Translations under genes and position numbers: made by a program | Notes under the pieces: generated by a model | The model's input: only the letters and a program-made list of their open reading frames with translations | Databases searched by the model: none | What the model was told of the DNA's origin: nothing | Shown here: positions 44,806-57,740 of the stretch, piece by piece | How positions within the stretch are numbered: the first letter of the stretch is position 1 | Layout: each line of letters starts with the position of its first letter | Assembly (NCBI GenBank): GCA_946902985.2 | Contig: OX336391.1 | Location: forward strand, 148,193,545-148,257,544 | Direction of reading: 5' to 3' | Origin: Meconema thalassinum | Taxonomy: Eukaryota; Arthropoda; Insecta; Orthoptera; Tettigoniidae | DNA length: 64,000 nt

Positions 44806-45058
44806 CTAATCTTCTATTTCAACCAACAATCCATCCAAGTGTGGAATGTTTTTCAAATACATTTCATTTTACTATAATTTTTTATAGAGCAGAATGCCTC
44901 TAAACCAGAATATAATTTTCGCCTTTAAATTATTAATGTTAGTATATAAGCTTTGTCCATAACTTTTAGTTAACTATAATAATATTTTTATGGGTTGCAT
45001 GTTTTTCGTGCCTATGTCAGTTGTTATTGTGCCAGCTGTTTGTCAACTCGAAGGTTAA
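44806..45058. other. No recognisable feature
   Basis: AT-rich host flank of the Helitron pair. Confidence 0.45.
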
Positions 45059-47255
45059 TCTCTTATATAAAAACAAGTGTCCTGACTGACTGACTGACTG
45101 ACTGACTGACTCATCATCGCCCAGCCAAAACTATTAAAGTTAGAAACATGAAATTTTGGGGATATGTTCGTGGTAAGTCGAAAATGCGCACTAAGAAAGG
45201 ATTTTTGGATATTCACGTTCTAAAGGTGTCTTAAGGGGGTACACATGCATTTCATTGAATAGCAATATCTCCGGCTTGGTTTCATTGAGGGACGTGATAC
45301 TCGGCATATAAACGTATCATTAAAAATAAGAAGACACGTGTCTGAGGGTTTTTCGATGTGGTGTATATTATGAGGTGAAAAGTGGGGGTTGAAGGGTTCC
45401 TAACGGAGCGTGTATCTCTTAAACGACATAGGCGAGGAGTTTGAAACTCAGCGGAAAAAATCAGCTTAAAAAATAAGTAAATAGGTGTTTGACCGTTTTT
45501 TTCATAAATCGAATTTAAGGGGCCCATGGGGAGGGGTGAAATTCTGAAAAAAGAAAATTGAAAGATACAAAGTCCTGACACACTCATCATCGCCCAGCCT
45601 AAATTATTGAAGTTAGAAACAAAACATTTTGGGGATATGATCATTATATGTCCAAACCGTCCACTAAGGGAGGTTTTTCGGATATTCGGGTTCTAAAGGG
45701 GTGTTAAGGGGGTAAGACCTGCATTTCATTGAATAACAATAACTCCGGATTGGTTTCATTTGTGGATGTGATACGCGGCATATAAACTGATCATTAAAAA
45801 TAAGAAGACACGTGTCTGAGGGTTTTTCGATGTGGTGTATATTATGAGGTGAAAGGGGTGAAAAGTGGGGGTTGAAGAATTCCTAACGGAGCGTGTATCT
45901 CCTAAACGACATAGGCGAGGAGTTTGAACTCAGCGGAAAAACATCAGCCTAAAAGATAAGTAAATAGGTGTTGACCGTTATTTTTTTCATAAATCCAATT
46001 TAAGGGGCCCATGGGAAGGGGTGAAATTCGGGGGGGGGGGGCGGGGGACAGAAAAGAAAGTGTCCTAACTGATTGACTGACTCACTCACTCTTCAATCTC
46101 AGGAAGTGAAAACTGCTTAAAAATAAGTAAATAAGTGTTCGACAGTTTCTTTTTCATAAATCAAATTTAAGGGGTTCATGGGGAGGGGTGAAATTCTGGA
46201 GAAAATGAAATGAAAGAAAATGTCCTGACTCACTCACTCACTCATCATCGCCCAGCCAAAATTAATGAAGTTAGAAACATGACATTTTGGGGAGTTGTTC
46301 GTTGTATGTCAAAACCGTACACTAAGGGAGGATTTTCGGATATTCAGGTTCTAGAGGGGTCTTAAGGGGGTTGAACCTGCATTTTATTGAATAACAATAT
46401 ATCACGAGTGGTTTCATTTGTGGATGTGATACTCGGCACATAAACTAATCATTAAAAATAAGCAGACATGTGTCTAAGGGTTTTTCGATGTGGTGTGTAT
46501 TATAAGCTGAAAGGGGTGAAAAGTGGGTGTTGAAGGTTTCCTAACGGAGCGTGTATCTCTTAAAAGACATAGGTGAGAATTTTGAAACTCAGCGGAAAAA
46601 ATCAGCTTAAAAATTAAGTAAATCGGTGTTCGAACGTTTTTTCATAAATTCAACTTAAGGGGCCGATGGTGTGGGGTGAAATTCTGCGAAAAAAGGAGAG
46701 AAAGTGTCCTAACTGACTGACTAACTCACTCACTCATCAAACTCAGGGGAAAAAGACAGCTTAAAAAATAAGTTAATAGGTGTTCGAGCGTTTCTTCATA
46801 AATTCAATTTAAGGGGCCCATGGGGAGGGGTAAAATTCTGGTAAAAATAATTGAAAGAAAATGACCTGATTGACTCACTCACTCATCATCGCCCAGCCAA
46901 AATTATAGAAGTTAGAAACATGAAATTTTGGGGATATGTTCATTGTATGTCGAAAACGTCCACTAAGGAAAGATTTTTGGATATTCAGCTTCTAACTGGG
47001 TGTTAAGGGGGTAAACCTGCATTTAATTGAATAACAATATCTCACGAGTGGTTTCATTTGGGGATGTGATACTTGGCATATAAACCAATCATTAAAAATA
47101 AGCTGACACATGTCTAATGATTTTTCGATGTAATGTATATTAAGAGTAAAGGGGTGAAAAGTGGGGGTTGAAGGATTTCTAACGGAGCATGCATCTCCTA
47201 AACGACATAGGCGAGGAGTTTGAAACTCAGAGGAAAACAATCAGCTTAATAATAA

Positions 47256-47286
<31 letters not shown>

Positions 47287-47615
47287 ATACATAAATAAAT
47301 AATTTAATAAATAGGTGTTCGACCGTATTTTCATAAATCCAATTTAAGGGGCTCATGGGGAGGGGTGAAATTCTGGAAGAAAAACGTCCACTAAGGAAGG
47401 AATTTTGGATATTCACTCTCATCGACCAACCAAAACTATTAAAGTTAGAAGAATGATATTTTGGGATTATGTTCGTTGTGCGTCGAAAACGTCTACTAAG
47501 GAGGGATTTTTGGATATTCAAGTTCTAAAGGGGTGTGAACGGGGTTAAACCTGCATTTCATTGAAGAACAATATGACACGACTATGACGCGAGCGAAGCC
47601 GCGGGTACCTGCTAG
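45059..47615 (+). mobile_element. Helitron-like element 1 of a head-to-tail pair
   Basis: It lies after host A (45058) and begins TCTCTTATATAAAAAC, then 'gtgtcctgactgactgactg'. It ends 'gcgagcgaagccgcgggtac' then 'ctgCTAG' at 47615: TC start and hairpin plus CTAG end, as in Helitrons. The body is tandem units opened by 'catcatcgcccagcc' at 45112, 45585, 46243, 46884 and 47420. There is no Rep/helicase frame. Short frames in it are repeat artefacts. Confidence 0.8.
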
Positions 47616-49901
47616 TCTATTATATAAAACTAAGTGTCCTGACTGACTGACTGACTGACTCATCATCGCCCAGCCAAAACTATTAAAGTTAGAAACATGA
47701 CATTTTGGGAATATGTTCGTTGTAAGTCGAAAACGCCCACTAAGGAAGGGTTTTTGGATATTCAGGTTCTAAGGGGGTGTTAAGGGGGTACACCTGCATT
47801 TCATTGAATAACAATATCTCCGGATTGGTTTCATTTGGGGATTTGATACTCGGCATATAAACTCATCATTAAAAATAAGAAGATACGTGTCTGAGGGGTT
47901 TTCGATGTGGTGTATATTATGAGGTGAAAGGGGTGAAAAGTGGGGGTTGAAGGATTCCTAACGGAGCGTGTATCCCTTAAACGACATAGGCGAGGAATTT
48001 GAAACTCAACGAAAAAAATCAGCATAAAAAATAAGCAAATAGGTGTTTCACGGTTTTTTCATAAATCAAATTTAAGGGGCCCAAGGGGAGGGGTGAAAAC
48101 ACAAGAAAAGAGGATGTCCTAACTCATTGACTGACTGACTCACTCATCAAACTCAGGGGAAAAATGCTTAAAAAAAGTAAATAGTTGTTCGACAGTTTTT
48201 CTCATTAATCCAATTTAAGGGGTTCATGGGGAGGGGTGAAATTTTGAAAAAACAAAATTGAAAGAAAATGTCCTGACTCACTCACTCATCATTGCCCGGC
48301 CAAAATTATTGATGTTAGAAACATTACATTTTGGGGATATGTTCATTGTATGTCAAAACCGTCCACTAAGGGAGGATTTTCAGATATTCAGGTTCTAAAG
48401 GGGTCTTAAGGGGGTTAAACCTGCATTTAATTGAATAACAATATCTCCCGATTGGTTTCATTGGGGGATATGATACTCGGCATATAAACTCACCATTAAA
48501 TATAGGAAGACATGTGTCTGAGGGTTTTTCGATGTGGTGTATATATGAGGTGAAAGGGGTGAAAAGTGGGGGTTGAAAATTCGCTAACGGAGCGTGTATG
48601 TCTTAAACGACATAGGCGTGGAGTTTGAAATTCAGCGGAAAAAAATCAGTTTAAAAAAGAGTAAATAGGTGTTCGACCGTTTTTCTTCATAAATCAAGTT
48701 TAAGGGGTTCATGGGGAGGGGTGAAATTCTGAAAAAAATAATAGAAAGAAAATGTACTGACTCACTCACTCACTCACTCATCATCGCCCAGAAAAAATTA
48801 TTGAAGTTAGAAACATGACATTTTGGGGATATGTTTGTTGTATGTCAAAACCGTGGGAGGGTTTTTGGATATTCAGGTTCTAAAGGGATCTTAAGGGGCT
48901 TAAACCTGATTTTCATTGAATAACAATATCTCAAGAGTGGTTTCATTTGTGGATGTGATACTCAGCATATAAACTAATCATTAAAAATAAGCAGACATGT
49001 GTCTAAGGGTTTTTCGATGTGGTGTTTATTATAAGGTGAAAGGGGTGACAAGTGAGGGTTGAAGGATTCCTAACGGAGCGTGTATCTCTTAAACGACATA
49101 GGCGAGAAGTTTGAAACTCAGCGGAAGAAAATCAGCTCAATAAATAAGTAAATCGGTGTTCAGCTGTTTTTTTTTCACAAATTCAATATAAGGGGCCAAT
49201 GGGGTGGGGTGAAATTCTGGAAAAGAAAAGGAGAGAAAGTGTCCTAACTGACTGACAAACTCACTCACTCATCAAACTCAGGGAAAAAGACAGCTTAAAA
49301 AATAAATTAATAGGTGTTCGAGCGTTTTTTCATAAATCCAATTTAAGCGGCACATGGGGAGGAGTGAAATTCTGGTATAGATTATGTCCTGACTGACTCA
49401 CTCACTCATCATCGCCCAGCGAAAACTATTGAAGTTGAAAACATGAAATGTTGGGAATATGTTCGCTGTATGTCGAAAACGTCAACTAAGGAAGGATTTT
49501 TGTTTATACGGGTTCTAAAGGGGTGTTAAGGGGGGATAAACGTGCATTTCATTGAATAACTATATCTCATGAGTTGTTTCTTTAGGGAAGTGATATTCGG
49601 CATATAAGCTAATCATTAAAATTAAGCAGACACATGCCTAAGGGATTATCGATGTGGTATATATTATGAGTTGAAAGGGGTGAGAATTGGGAGTTGAAGG
49701 ATTCTTAACGCAGCGCGTATCTCTTAAACGACGTAGGCGAGAATTTCACCGGAAAAAACAGCTTAAAATATAAATAAATAGGTGTTCGACCTTTTTTTCA
49801 TGAATCCAATTTAATAGCCCCTTGGAGAGGGGTGAAATTCTGGGGGAACAAAACAGGAAAAAAAAGTGTTCTAACTGATTAATACAGTCACTCATCAAAC
49901 T

Positions 49902-49933
<32 letters not shown>

Positions 49934-51880
49934 GAACAGCTTAAAAATAAGTAAATAGGTGTGCGACCGTTTTTTTTTTCATAAATCCAATTTAAGAGGG
50001 GTGAAATTCTGAAAAATAAATGAAAGAAAATGTCCTGACTTACTCACTCACTCATCATCGCCCAGCCAAAATTATTGAAGTTAGAAACATGAAATTTTTG
50101 GGTTATGTTCATTGTATGTCGAAAACGTCCCTTAAAGAAATATTTTCGGATATTCAGGTTCTAAAGGGGTGTCAAGGGGGTAGACCAGCATTTAATTGAA
50201 TGTTAATATCTCCCGATTGGTTTCCTTGGGCGATGTGATACTCGGCTTAAAAACTCATCATTAAGAATAAGAAGACACATGTCTGAGGGTTTTTCGATGT
50301 GGTGTATATTATGAGGTGAAAGGGGTGGAATGTGGGGGTTGAAGGATTTCTAACGGAGCAAGTATCTCTTAAAAGACAGAGGCAAAAAGTGTAAATCTCA
50401 GGGGAAAAAATCAGCTTAAAAATAAGTAAGTAGCTGTTCGACCATTTTTTTTCATAAATCCAATTTAAGGGGCCAATGGGGAGGGGTGAAGTTCTGGGAA
50501 AGAAGTCCACTAAGGAAGGATTTTTGGATATTCACTCATCATCCCCCAGCCAAACCTATAGCAGTTAGAAACTTGAAATTTTGGGGATATGTTTGTTGTA
50601 TGTCGAAAACGTCCACTAAGGATGGATTTTTGAATATTCATGTTCTGAAAGGCTGTTAAGGGTGTTAAACTTGCATTTCATTGAATAACAATATCTCACG
50701 AGTCGTTTCATTTGGGGATGTGATATTCGGTATATAAACTAATCATTAAAAATATGCAGACATATTTCTAAGGGTTTATCGATATGGTGTATATTATGAG
50801 GTGAAAGGGGTGAAAATTGGGGGTTGAAGGATTCTTAACGGAGCGTGTATCTCTTAAACGACATAGGCGAGAAGTTTGAAATTCAGTGGGGAAAAAATCA
50901 GCTTAAAAATAAGTAAATAGGTGTTCGACCGTTTTTTTCATAAATCTAATTTAAGGGGCCCATGGGGAGGGGTGAAATTCTGGGGGAAGTACAGGAAAGA
51001 AAGTGTCCTAACTGATTGACTCACTTACTCACTCATCAAATTCAGGGGGAAAAACAGCTTTAAAATAAGTAAATATGTGTTCGACCGTTTTTTTTTCATA
51101 AATCCAATTTAAGGGGTTCATGGGGAGGGGTGAAATTCTCAAAAATAAAATTAAAGAAAATGTCCTGACTGACTCACGTTCTCATCATCGCCCAGCCAAA
51201 ATTATTGAAGTTAGAAACATGAAATTTTGGGTATATATTCGTTGTATGTCGAAAACGTCCACTAAGGAAAGGATTTGGGATATTCAGGTTCTAAGGGGTG
51301 TTAAGGGGGTAAACGTGCATTTCATTGAATAATAATATCTCACCAGTGGTTTCATTTGATGATGTGATACTTGGCATATAAACTAATCATTAAATAAGCT
51401 GACACATGTCTAATGGTTTTTCGATGTGGTGTATTATGAGGTGAAAGGGATGAAAAGTGGGGGTTGAAAGATTCCTAACGGAGCGTGTATCTCTTAAACG
51501 ACATAGGCGAGAAGTTTCAAACTCAGCGGAAAACAATCAGCTTAAAAATAAATGAATAAATAATTAAATAAATAGGTGTTCGATCGTTTTTTTTTCTTTC
51601 ATAAATCCACTAAGGGGCCCATGTGGAGGGTGAAATTCTGGAAGAAAAACGTCCACTAAGGAAGAATTTTCGGATATTCACTGTCATCGTCCAACCAAAA
51701 CTATTAAAGTGAGAAGAATGATATTTTGGGGACAGGTTTGTTGTGAGCCGAATACGTCTACTAAGGAGGGATTTTTGAATATTCATGTTCTAAAGGGGTG
51801 TTAACGGGGTTAAACCTGCATTTCATTGAATAACAATATGACATGACCATGACGCGAGCGAAGCCGCGGGTACCTGCTAG
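47616..51880 (+). mobile_element. Helitron-like element 2, directly abutting element 1
   Basis: It begins TCTATTATATAAAACTAAG at the base after element 1's CTAG and ends in the same 3' hairpin and CTAG at 51880, followed by T. Tandem unit starts are at 47661, 48288, 48779, 49408, 50053, 50538, 51183 and 51685. Spacing alternates between about 490 and 630-645 bp because longer units carry an extra 'tcaaactcaggg' block. Both elements end with the same shortened unit. Confidence 0.8.
49903..49932 (+). repeat. 30-base G homopolymer
   Basis: An uninterrupted run of about 30 G inside a Helitron tandem unit, where sister units have only a few G ('ctcaggggg'). Confidence 0.85.
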
Positions 51881-52558
51881 TCTAATATACTCTTCACTTC
51901 GTTAAATCTTAAGTTAGATGAAGTTGTGGTACGACATCGTAACCCGAAAGGATATCAGAACATCGGAAATCCGTCTCACATTTCCTTGTCCTTAAACAAC
52001 AGGATGTCTAAAATTATCTTCATGATGGATGTGGATGATGATGTAGTATTTGCACTGTATTTATCAATAATATTCGAATCATTTTAATGATTACATTAGG
52101 TCGTCAGAGCCCTGACTGTTATACCTCATATCATGCATTAGTACAGGTTTAAAGAGTAAGGAATTACGGTACGTATACAGTTTTCAGTAATTGCAGATAA
52201 TTCTCCACTGCCAAGAACTAGAATATTCGTAATGTATTACGTATTTCCATGTTTTTTTTATTAAATTCGTAATTAATAATAGTATCTAAGTAAATATTAC
52301 AGTACTACGAACTGTATACGTAATTCAAGTCGCAATACGAGAGTATTAGGTGAAGGCTGTCAAATCGTAAATATTCCGTTTCAGATATTTTAGAAAGGTA
52401 AGGGAAACATATAAAGGAAGCGACACATAAAGGAGTTTTAGTCAGCAGTGCTGCTGTTGTATAATTGTTCCTAGAGTGAGAAGATTACCAGTAGAAAAGT
52501 TTGATGTTAATTTAAAACTTATAATATAAGTAAGTTAGTGTATTGGAAAAATTTCGGT
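51881..52558. other. No recognisable feature
   Basis: AT-rich; nothing identified apart from the host T after the Helitron. Confidence 0.45.
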
Positions 52559-52803
52559 GAAGTAGGGTAAGTTGGTATGGTCATGTACATGAACAAGAAT
52601 TGCTAAAAAGCACACCGAAATGGTTGTGATTGGGAAAATACCAACGAGGAGATGGATCGATGTGGTTAAGAAGGACATCTCCTTAGGTGGTATTCAGTGG
52701 GATAGAATCCAAGAAGAGGAGCTGTATAAGGATAGAGGAAGGTGGAAGAGGCTCGTCAGCACCCGGGGAACTGGAGCTGTACGTTGATGATGATAATGAT
52801 GAT
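52559..52803 (+). pseudogene. LINE 3' end relic with GAT tail
   Basis: The frame reads MVVIGKIPTRRWIDVVKKDI, then EEELYKDRGRWKRLVSTRGT. It matches the end of RTE-like proteins (RW.D.VKKD… DR.RWR.LV). It stops at TGA and runs into GAT repeats, its 3' tail. Confidence 0.7.
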
Positions 52804-53438
52804 TAGGGTTCGGAAGTTTAAGACCTAAAGAAGTACAAAATATGCAGGCAAATATGTCCTAAAAACTAGCTAAATATGACCTAAAACTATAAAATATGAC
52901 CTAAAAAAACATGGCATTTCCTTGTTTGCTAATTGCTTCTGAGCTAAATATATCTACTGGAGTGACATTCTATTGAAAGGCGGAAGCACACTATCGTCAT
53001 GTTCCGTGACCTCATGCGTACAGTGTCGCAATCTAACTTGTCCAGAAAGATGTGCTAAAAGACGTCCGTAGAGGAGCACCTTCATGGGATCAAGTCTTCT
53101 AAACCTGCTATCTGCCTGTTCCGGGAAAAGAAAGAAACATATATCTACTACACTATTCGGAAATCCTGTGTGTGAAACTCGACGCAGATAACACGTACCT
53201 TGTTAACGACGCCTCAATTTAAACAAAAATGCAGAAATTATAACCAAATATGACCTTATATCACTATAATATGACCAAATATGACCAAAACAATAAAAAT
53301 GGCCGAAATATGCATTTATAGGCAACATCAAATTGCTTTAAGCGTGGTCAGGAACCCATCATTCAAACTTATTTTTCAGATTTCGGGTAAAATGAGCTCA
53401 GGGAAAAAAATATGACTTTTCCTTAACATCCGAACCTT
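52804..53438. mobile_element. MITE with 9-bp target duplication
   Basis: Ends 'tagggttcggaagttta' and '…aacatccgaacctt' are inverted with mismatches. aatgatgat at 52795-52803 and 53439-53447 is the duplication, cut out of the LINE's GAT tail. The interior repeats 'aatatgacctaaa' motifs near both ends. The 9-bp duplication hints at Mutator-like and does not exclude hAT. Confidence 0.6.
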
Positions 53439-53447
53439 AATGATGAT

Positions 53448-53699
53448 GAATCTAAGTAGCAGAAATGCTCCTTCTCCGAACAGCAATTGTTTTTTCACCG
53501 CCAAGAACTAACATATTCGTAATGTATGCCTTTTTGCCTGTTTATTCATTGAATGTATAACTACCTAAGTAAATATTACTGCATCATGATAAGTCAATGG
53601 GCGATTAGTAATGATTTGTCACAAACTTCAAACAACTCTCATCTTACAAACTTAAACCTCAAACTTTGATTATATTAATTTAAGATGGCAATGCTAGCT

Positions 53700-53733
<34 letters not shown>

Positions 53734-55212
53734 GCTGCTACTTCATTCACTTAAGTCATGAAGTTTGCAATCCCGGAGTATTCAGTGTATTTAGGAAATA
53801 AAAGGAATTACTTTATTAACTCATTACTCTTTAAAACTATACCGATGATTGAGAGCTGGTATAACCACGTCAGGACTCCAACGACCTCATGTAATCATCA
53901 AAATGCGTCGAATACCATTGAACCTATTTCCATAAATACAACATTCAGGTATTCAGATCCTCCAGACTTCCACTTCCTCAAAGTAGCGCTGATACAGTTA
54001 AACTGAATGAGGAAATGTGAGAGAAAAAGCTTTCAACCTTCACTAACTGCCACCAATTCCCAATTACGTAATAGAAGCCTATAACTCAGTGTTGATAAAC
54101 ATCAAAGAGGGAGGGGGGGGGGGTCTACAAAACATTAAAATGCCTCCAAATATTTTATTAGAGCAGGTCGTGGATACAAGAGGGTGTCAAACAATTGTTT
54201 CGTTCTACTTAAATGCATGAACAGAGACATAGATGTAATAGCTTAAGAGTAAAGGATCTGATGATGATTGCTTGACGCTGTGAATGTATTAATTTATTTT
54301 TTCAGGTTTAAGGGAACATCCGTTACAATTGGGTAAAGTCGCGTGGGTCGACTGGAAAGCATTAATTTAGATTACTAACGCAACACTAAAAAATGGCTTT
54401 CAAAACGATGATTAAAAGTTTTGGGTTTAATTGTTTCCTTATTGCCACTTAATATCTATTGACACCAAATTTCAGCTTCTTTTGAGGTCTTACAAACTTG
54501 AGCGACTTGATGATACGTGAGTAAAGTCTTTTCTGTTCAATTATAAAAACAACTGTTTAACCCAGCGTTGCATGACTTGTCCACAGGCTGCATTTAATTG
54601 GTACGTTTTTCCTCCCCCGTTTCCCTTAAATACTGTAAAACTGAAGTATCGAGACTGATCTGTGTTTTAACAAAATCAAAATGATCTTTATGACGTTGCC
54701 ATAGCTCTTTCGTGGCTCAGTGCTGGGCATTGGGGAATTTTTGTAATCCTATTGATACTAGCTTTCCTCGAATGGCGTTTTCTACAACTCCGTTCGTATT
54801 TTCCATTCATACATGATGACATCGTAAATCTTTCAAGATTTTTAAGTCAAAAATAAATTTTAGTAATCTTCTGACGATTAATCTGTTTCACTGCATGTCT
54901 TACTTTGCGAGCTCTTCAAAACGACGTGAGAGTTAACGACCTAGCTTAACGCGTCACGATGCCCAACGTTTTCGTGTCACGATCACTGAGTGTGGTGTGT
55001 GTGCACTGTGCAGACCGCCGAATCAACGGGAAATCACGCGAATTTTAAATCTATGAGTATTCACTGCATAAACATTACATTATAGGCAACAGAATATATG
55101 TATGTATTTACTACGAGACGTTTCCTCATTGGCGATTGGCTTATTATACAAAAGTCTCACTTGAATCGCGTGAATAAACAAGTAGTTCCGTTAAATAGTT
55201 AAATAGCCTATT
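53448..55212. other. Unassigned, with (TAC)n and a G run
   Basis: (TAC)n occurs at 53699-53731 and a G-rich run near 54110-54123. I found no gene or family match in the remainder. Confidence 0.45.
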
Positions 55213-55229
55213 TTCATATATCCTACTGA

Positions 55230-55562
55230 AGCCTCCGTGGCTTAGGCGGCAGCACGCCGGCCTCTCACCGCTGGGTCCGTGGTTCAAATCCCGGTCACTC
55301 CATGTAAGATCTGTGCTGGACAAAACGGAGGCCGACAGGTTTTTCTCCGGGTACTCCGGTTTTCCCTGTCAAAATTTCATTCCAGCAACACTCTCCACTA
55401 TAATTTCATTTCATCTGTCATTCATTTCATCATTGCCCCAGAGGAGTGCGTCAGGCCTCGGCAGCCGGCACAGTTCATATCCTCGCCGCTAGATGGGGGC
55501 TTCATTCATTCCATTCCTGACCCGGTCGGAGACTGGAAGCAGGCTGTGGATTTTCATTTCAT
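55230..55562 (+). repeat. SINE B, full length
   Basis: 333 bp, collinear with the copy in gag. The exact 17-bp duplication ttcatatatcctactga lies at 55213-55229 and 55563-55579. Confidence 0.95.
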
Positions 55563-55596
55563 TTCATATATCCTACTGATCTTACTTAGGACACGA

Positions 55597-55795
55597 AGAG
55601 GGCGAGGTGGCGCAATGGTCAAGCTGTTGGCCTCTCACCACGGCTGACCGGGTTCAATTCCCGCTCAATGCATGTGAGATTTTCAAAGTGAAATTACATC
55701 TCCTGTGGTTCGAATTCCACGTAAATTAAAGGAGGTCCCGTGGCTCATGGTCGTGAAATTAACGGTCACGTAAAACTGTCAACTACTACTACTAC
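55597..55795 (+). repeat. SINE F, full length
   Basis: Head 'gggcgaggtggcgcaatggt', B-box 'gggttcaattcccg', 3' end 'ggtcacgtaaaactgtcaac', then (TAC)n. Confidence 0.85.
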
Positions 55796-57235
55796 TAATA
55801 TTAGGAAAAGGGAAATGAAAACGAGATTTGAAAAAAATAGCACAGCTGCCAATTTTAAGTTCTCATAAAACTCCATTAAATTTGACGTCAGTATATTAAG
55901 GCTTGTATGCCAAGTATCACAGCGCTCAGATGAAAATTAGCGAGACAAATCAATTTGATCTTTAAATTTCGCCTCGACGCCATGTTGGTTTTGTGCTCAC
56001 TAGGTTAAATGATGTATAAGTGAACTTTGTTAATAGCCTCTATCAACATACAAAATTTCTGTTTGATTGCTGTAATAGATTCGTAGATATTGAGAGCCGT
56101 CTAAATATTTTGAATGGTCAATAAATGTTGGATTGTTATATGTATAGGCCATACAGTTATGTACTATTAGATGAAGATTATTGCTTAGGTTCATTATTCA
56201 AACTTTCACTTCGATTGCACACAAGAAATAAAAACTTAATTTTAAAATTTCGTACAGCCGCCATCCTGAGATTATGTAAACAATTGAACTAAATTAGATG
56301 TCAGTGCATTTCAATGTGTATAAACATTTCCTGTGTCAAGTTTCACTGCGCTCGGATCGTTAAATCACAAGAACAGTCCATTTAAATGTTTCAACTTCAC
56401 TTGGTTGCCATGTTCGTTTTGTAGTTAACAGGTTTCTGAAAGTTACATAGATGAACTTCCAGTAGTACCCTTTATCACCGTTCAAAATTTCAGGGTGATA
56501 TCTGTTACTATTGCGTAGATATAGAATGCCAGTGAAATATTTCACGAAGCCGCCATATTGGATTGGTGAAACGTATTAAAATTTGAAAGGGACAGTCGAC
56601 GTCGAACGATGTAGTACTATGCATCTACTGAGTTTCATTGAAATTGCTTTGGCCGTTTAGATTTTATTAGGGGATACACACACACGCACACGCACACACA
56701 CACGGGCAAAATGTGATCTCCTAAGCCTATTTTCTTTTCATAAATGTGATAAGGCTAAAAACGAGAATTATTTTTTAAAATTTCGTACTACTGCCATCTT
56801 GTATCTATTGAAACAATTGAACAACATTACACGCAAATATGATTAGTTTGAACATTTACAATGCCGAGTTTCATTGTGTGCGAATGATTAGATCGCCAGG
56901 AAAGTCAATTGAAATATTTGGACTTTGCGTGGGCACCATGTTAATTTAGTGTTTTCAAAGTTGATTTTTTTATATAGCTGTATATCTCCATACCCAATTT
57001 AAGTTTGGTGAAATATTTCTCACAGCCGCAATGTTGGATTGGTGAAGTAGAGAAAATTTGGAAGGCACGGTTAAGGTGACCGGAGGTTGAGCTAACTTTC
57101 TACCCCAGTTGATCAAAGGTTAATTGGGAGGCACGGACACACAAACACACGGACAAAGGTCGATTAAACAAGCCTACAGTTCATGTGATGAGAATAGACT
57201 ATAATAAATATGGTATCATCTTTATCTTTTTTTAA
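55796..57235. repeat. Degenerate tandem repeat, unit about 400-530 bp
   Basis: 'tttcgta.agccgccat'-like blocks recur near 55845, 56259 and 56791. Each is followed by 'aagtttcactgcgctc'-type and 'ggttgccatgttcg'-type blocks. CA-rich microsatellites close the units (56681-56703 and 57133-57155). 56700-56765 is the inverse of 34755-34830. Confidence 0.6.
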
Positions 57236-57241
57236 TGAACA

Positions 57242-57740
57242 TGGGGCGTGGTGGCGCAGGTGTCAAGCTGTTGGCCGTTCACCACGGCGGACGGGGTTCT
57301 ATTCCCGTTTTTTTTTTCGTGTGGCCTCCTGACAGGCCGGGTGCAGGTCATTCTAGTTGACGCCCGTGGGTGACCTGCGCGTCGGAATGACAGATGAGCT
57401 GAATGGGGACAATGATGTGAAAGGAAGCGGCCGTGGCCTGTCGGTACCGTCGCAGCATTTGCTTGGTGTTGAAAATGGGGGGGAAACCACGGAAAACCAT
57501 TTCAAGGACGGCCGACGGTGGTGCTCGAACCCACGCGTGTATCGAGTCAGTAGAGAGCTTGGTCCCATGACCTAACGGTGCTCTTTAGCGAGCGTAGCTA
57601 CCGATGTCAGTTATTCCCGGTCAAAACATGTGAGATTTTCAAAATGATATGGCATGTCCTGTGGTTCGGATTCCACGTAAAAAGGAGGTCCCGTGGCTCA
57701 TGATCACGAAATTAACTGTCACGTATAACTACAAACTTCC
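57242..57740 (+). repeat. SINE F split by SINE E
   Basis: 57242-57307 holds the head to the B-box 'ggggttctattcccg'. 57612-57740 continues 'tattcccggtcaaaacatgt' to the F 3' end. The break point is the target duplication of the inserted SINE E. Confidence 0.9.
57308..57611 (-). mobile_element. SINE E, minus strand, inserted in SINE F
   Basis: T-run at its left (its poly-A tail), E body and head up to 57611. Duplication tattcccg at 57300-57307 and 57612-57619, cut from the B box of SINE F. Confidence 0.9.

Noticed and set aside
45282..50510. Several 60-120 codon minus-strand frames with 'CSVRNPSTPTFH'
   Set aside because: The same peptide recurs once per tandem unit of the Helitron pair and breaks at different places. 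It is a repeat artefact.
55230..55310. tRNA genes at the SINE heads (also 4266, 11556, 19075, 25358, 33605, 37630, 38056)
   Set aside because: A/B boxes are present, but each head continues into a dispersed SINE body with target duplications. They are tRNA-derived, not tRNA genes.
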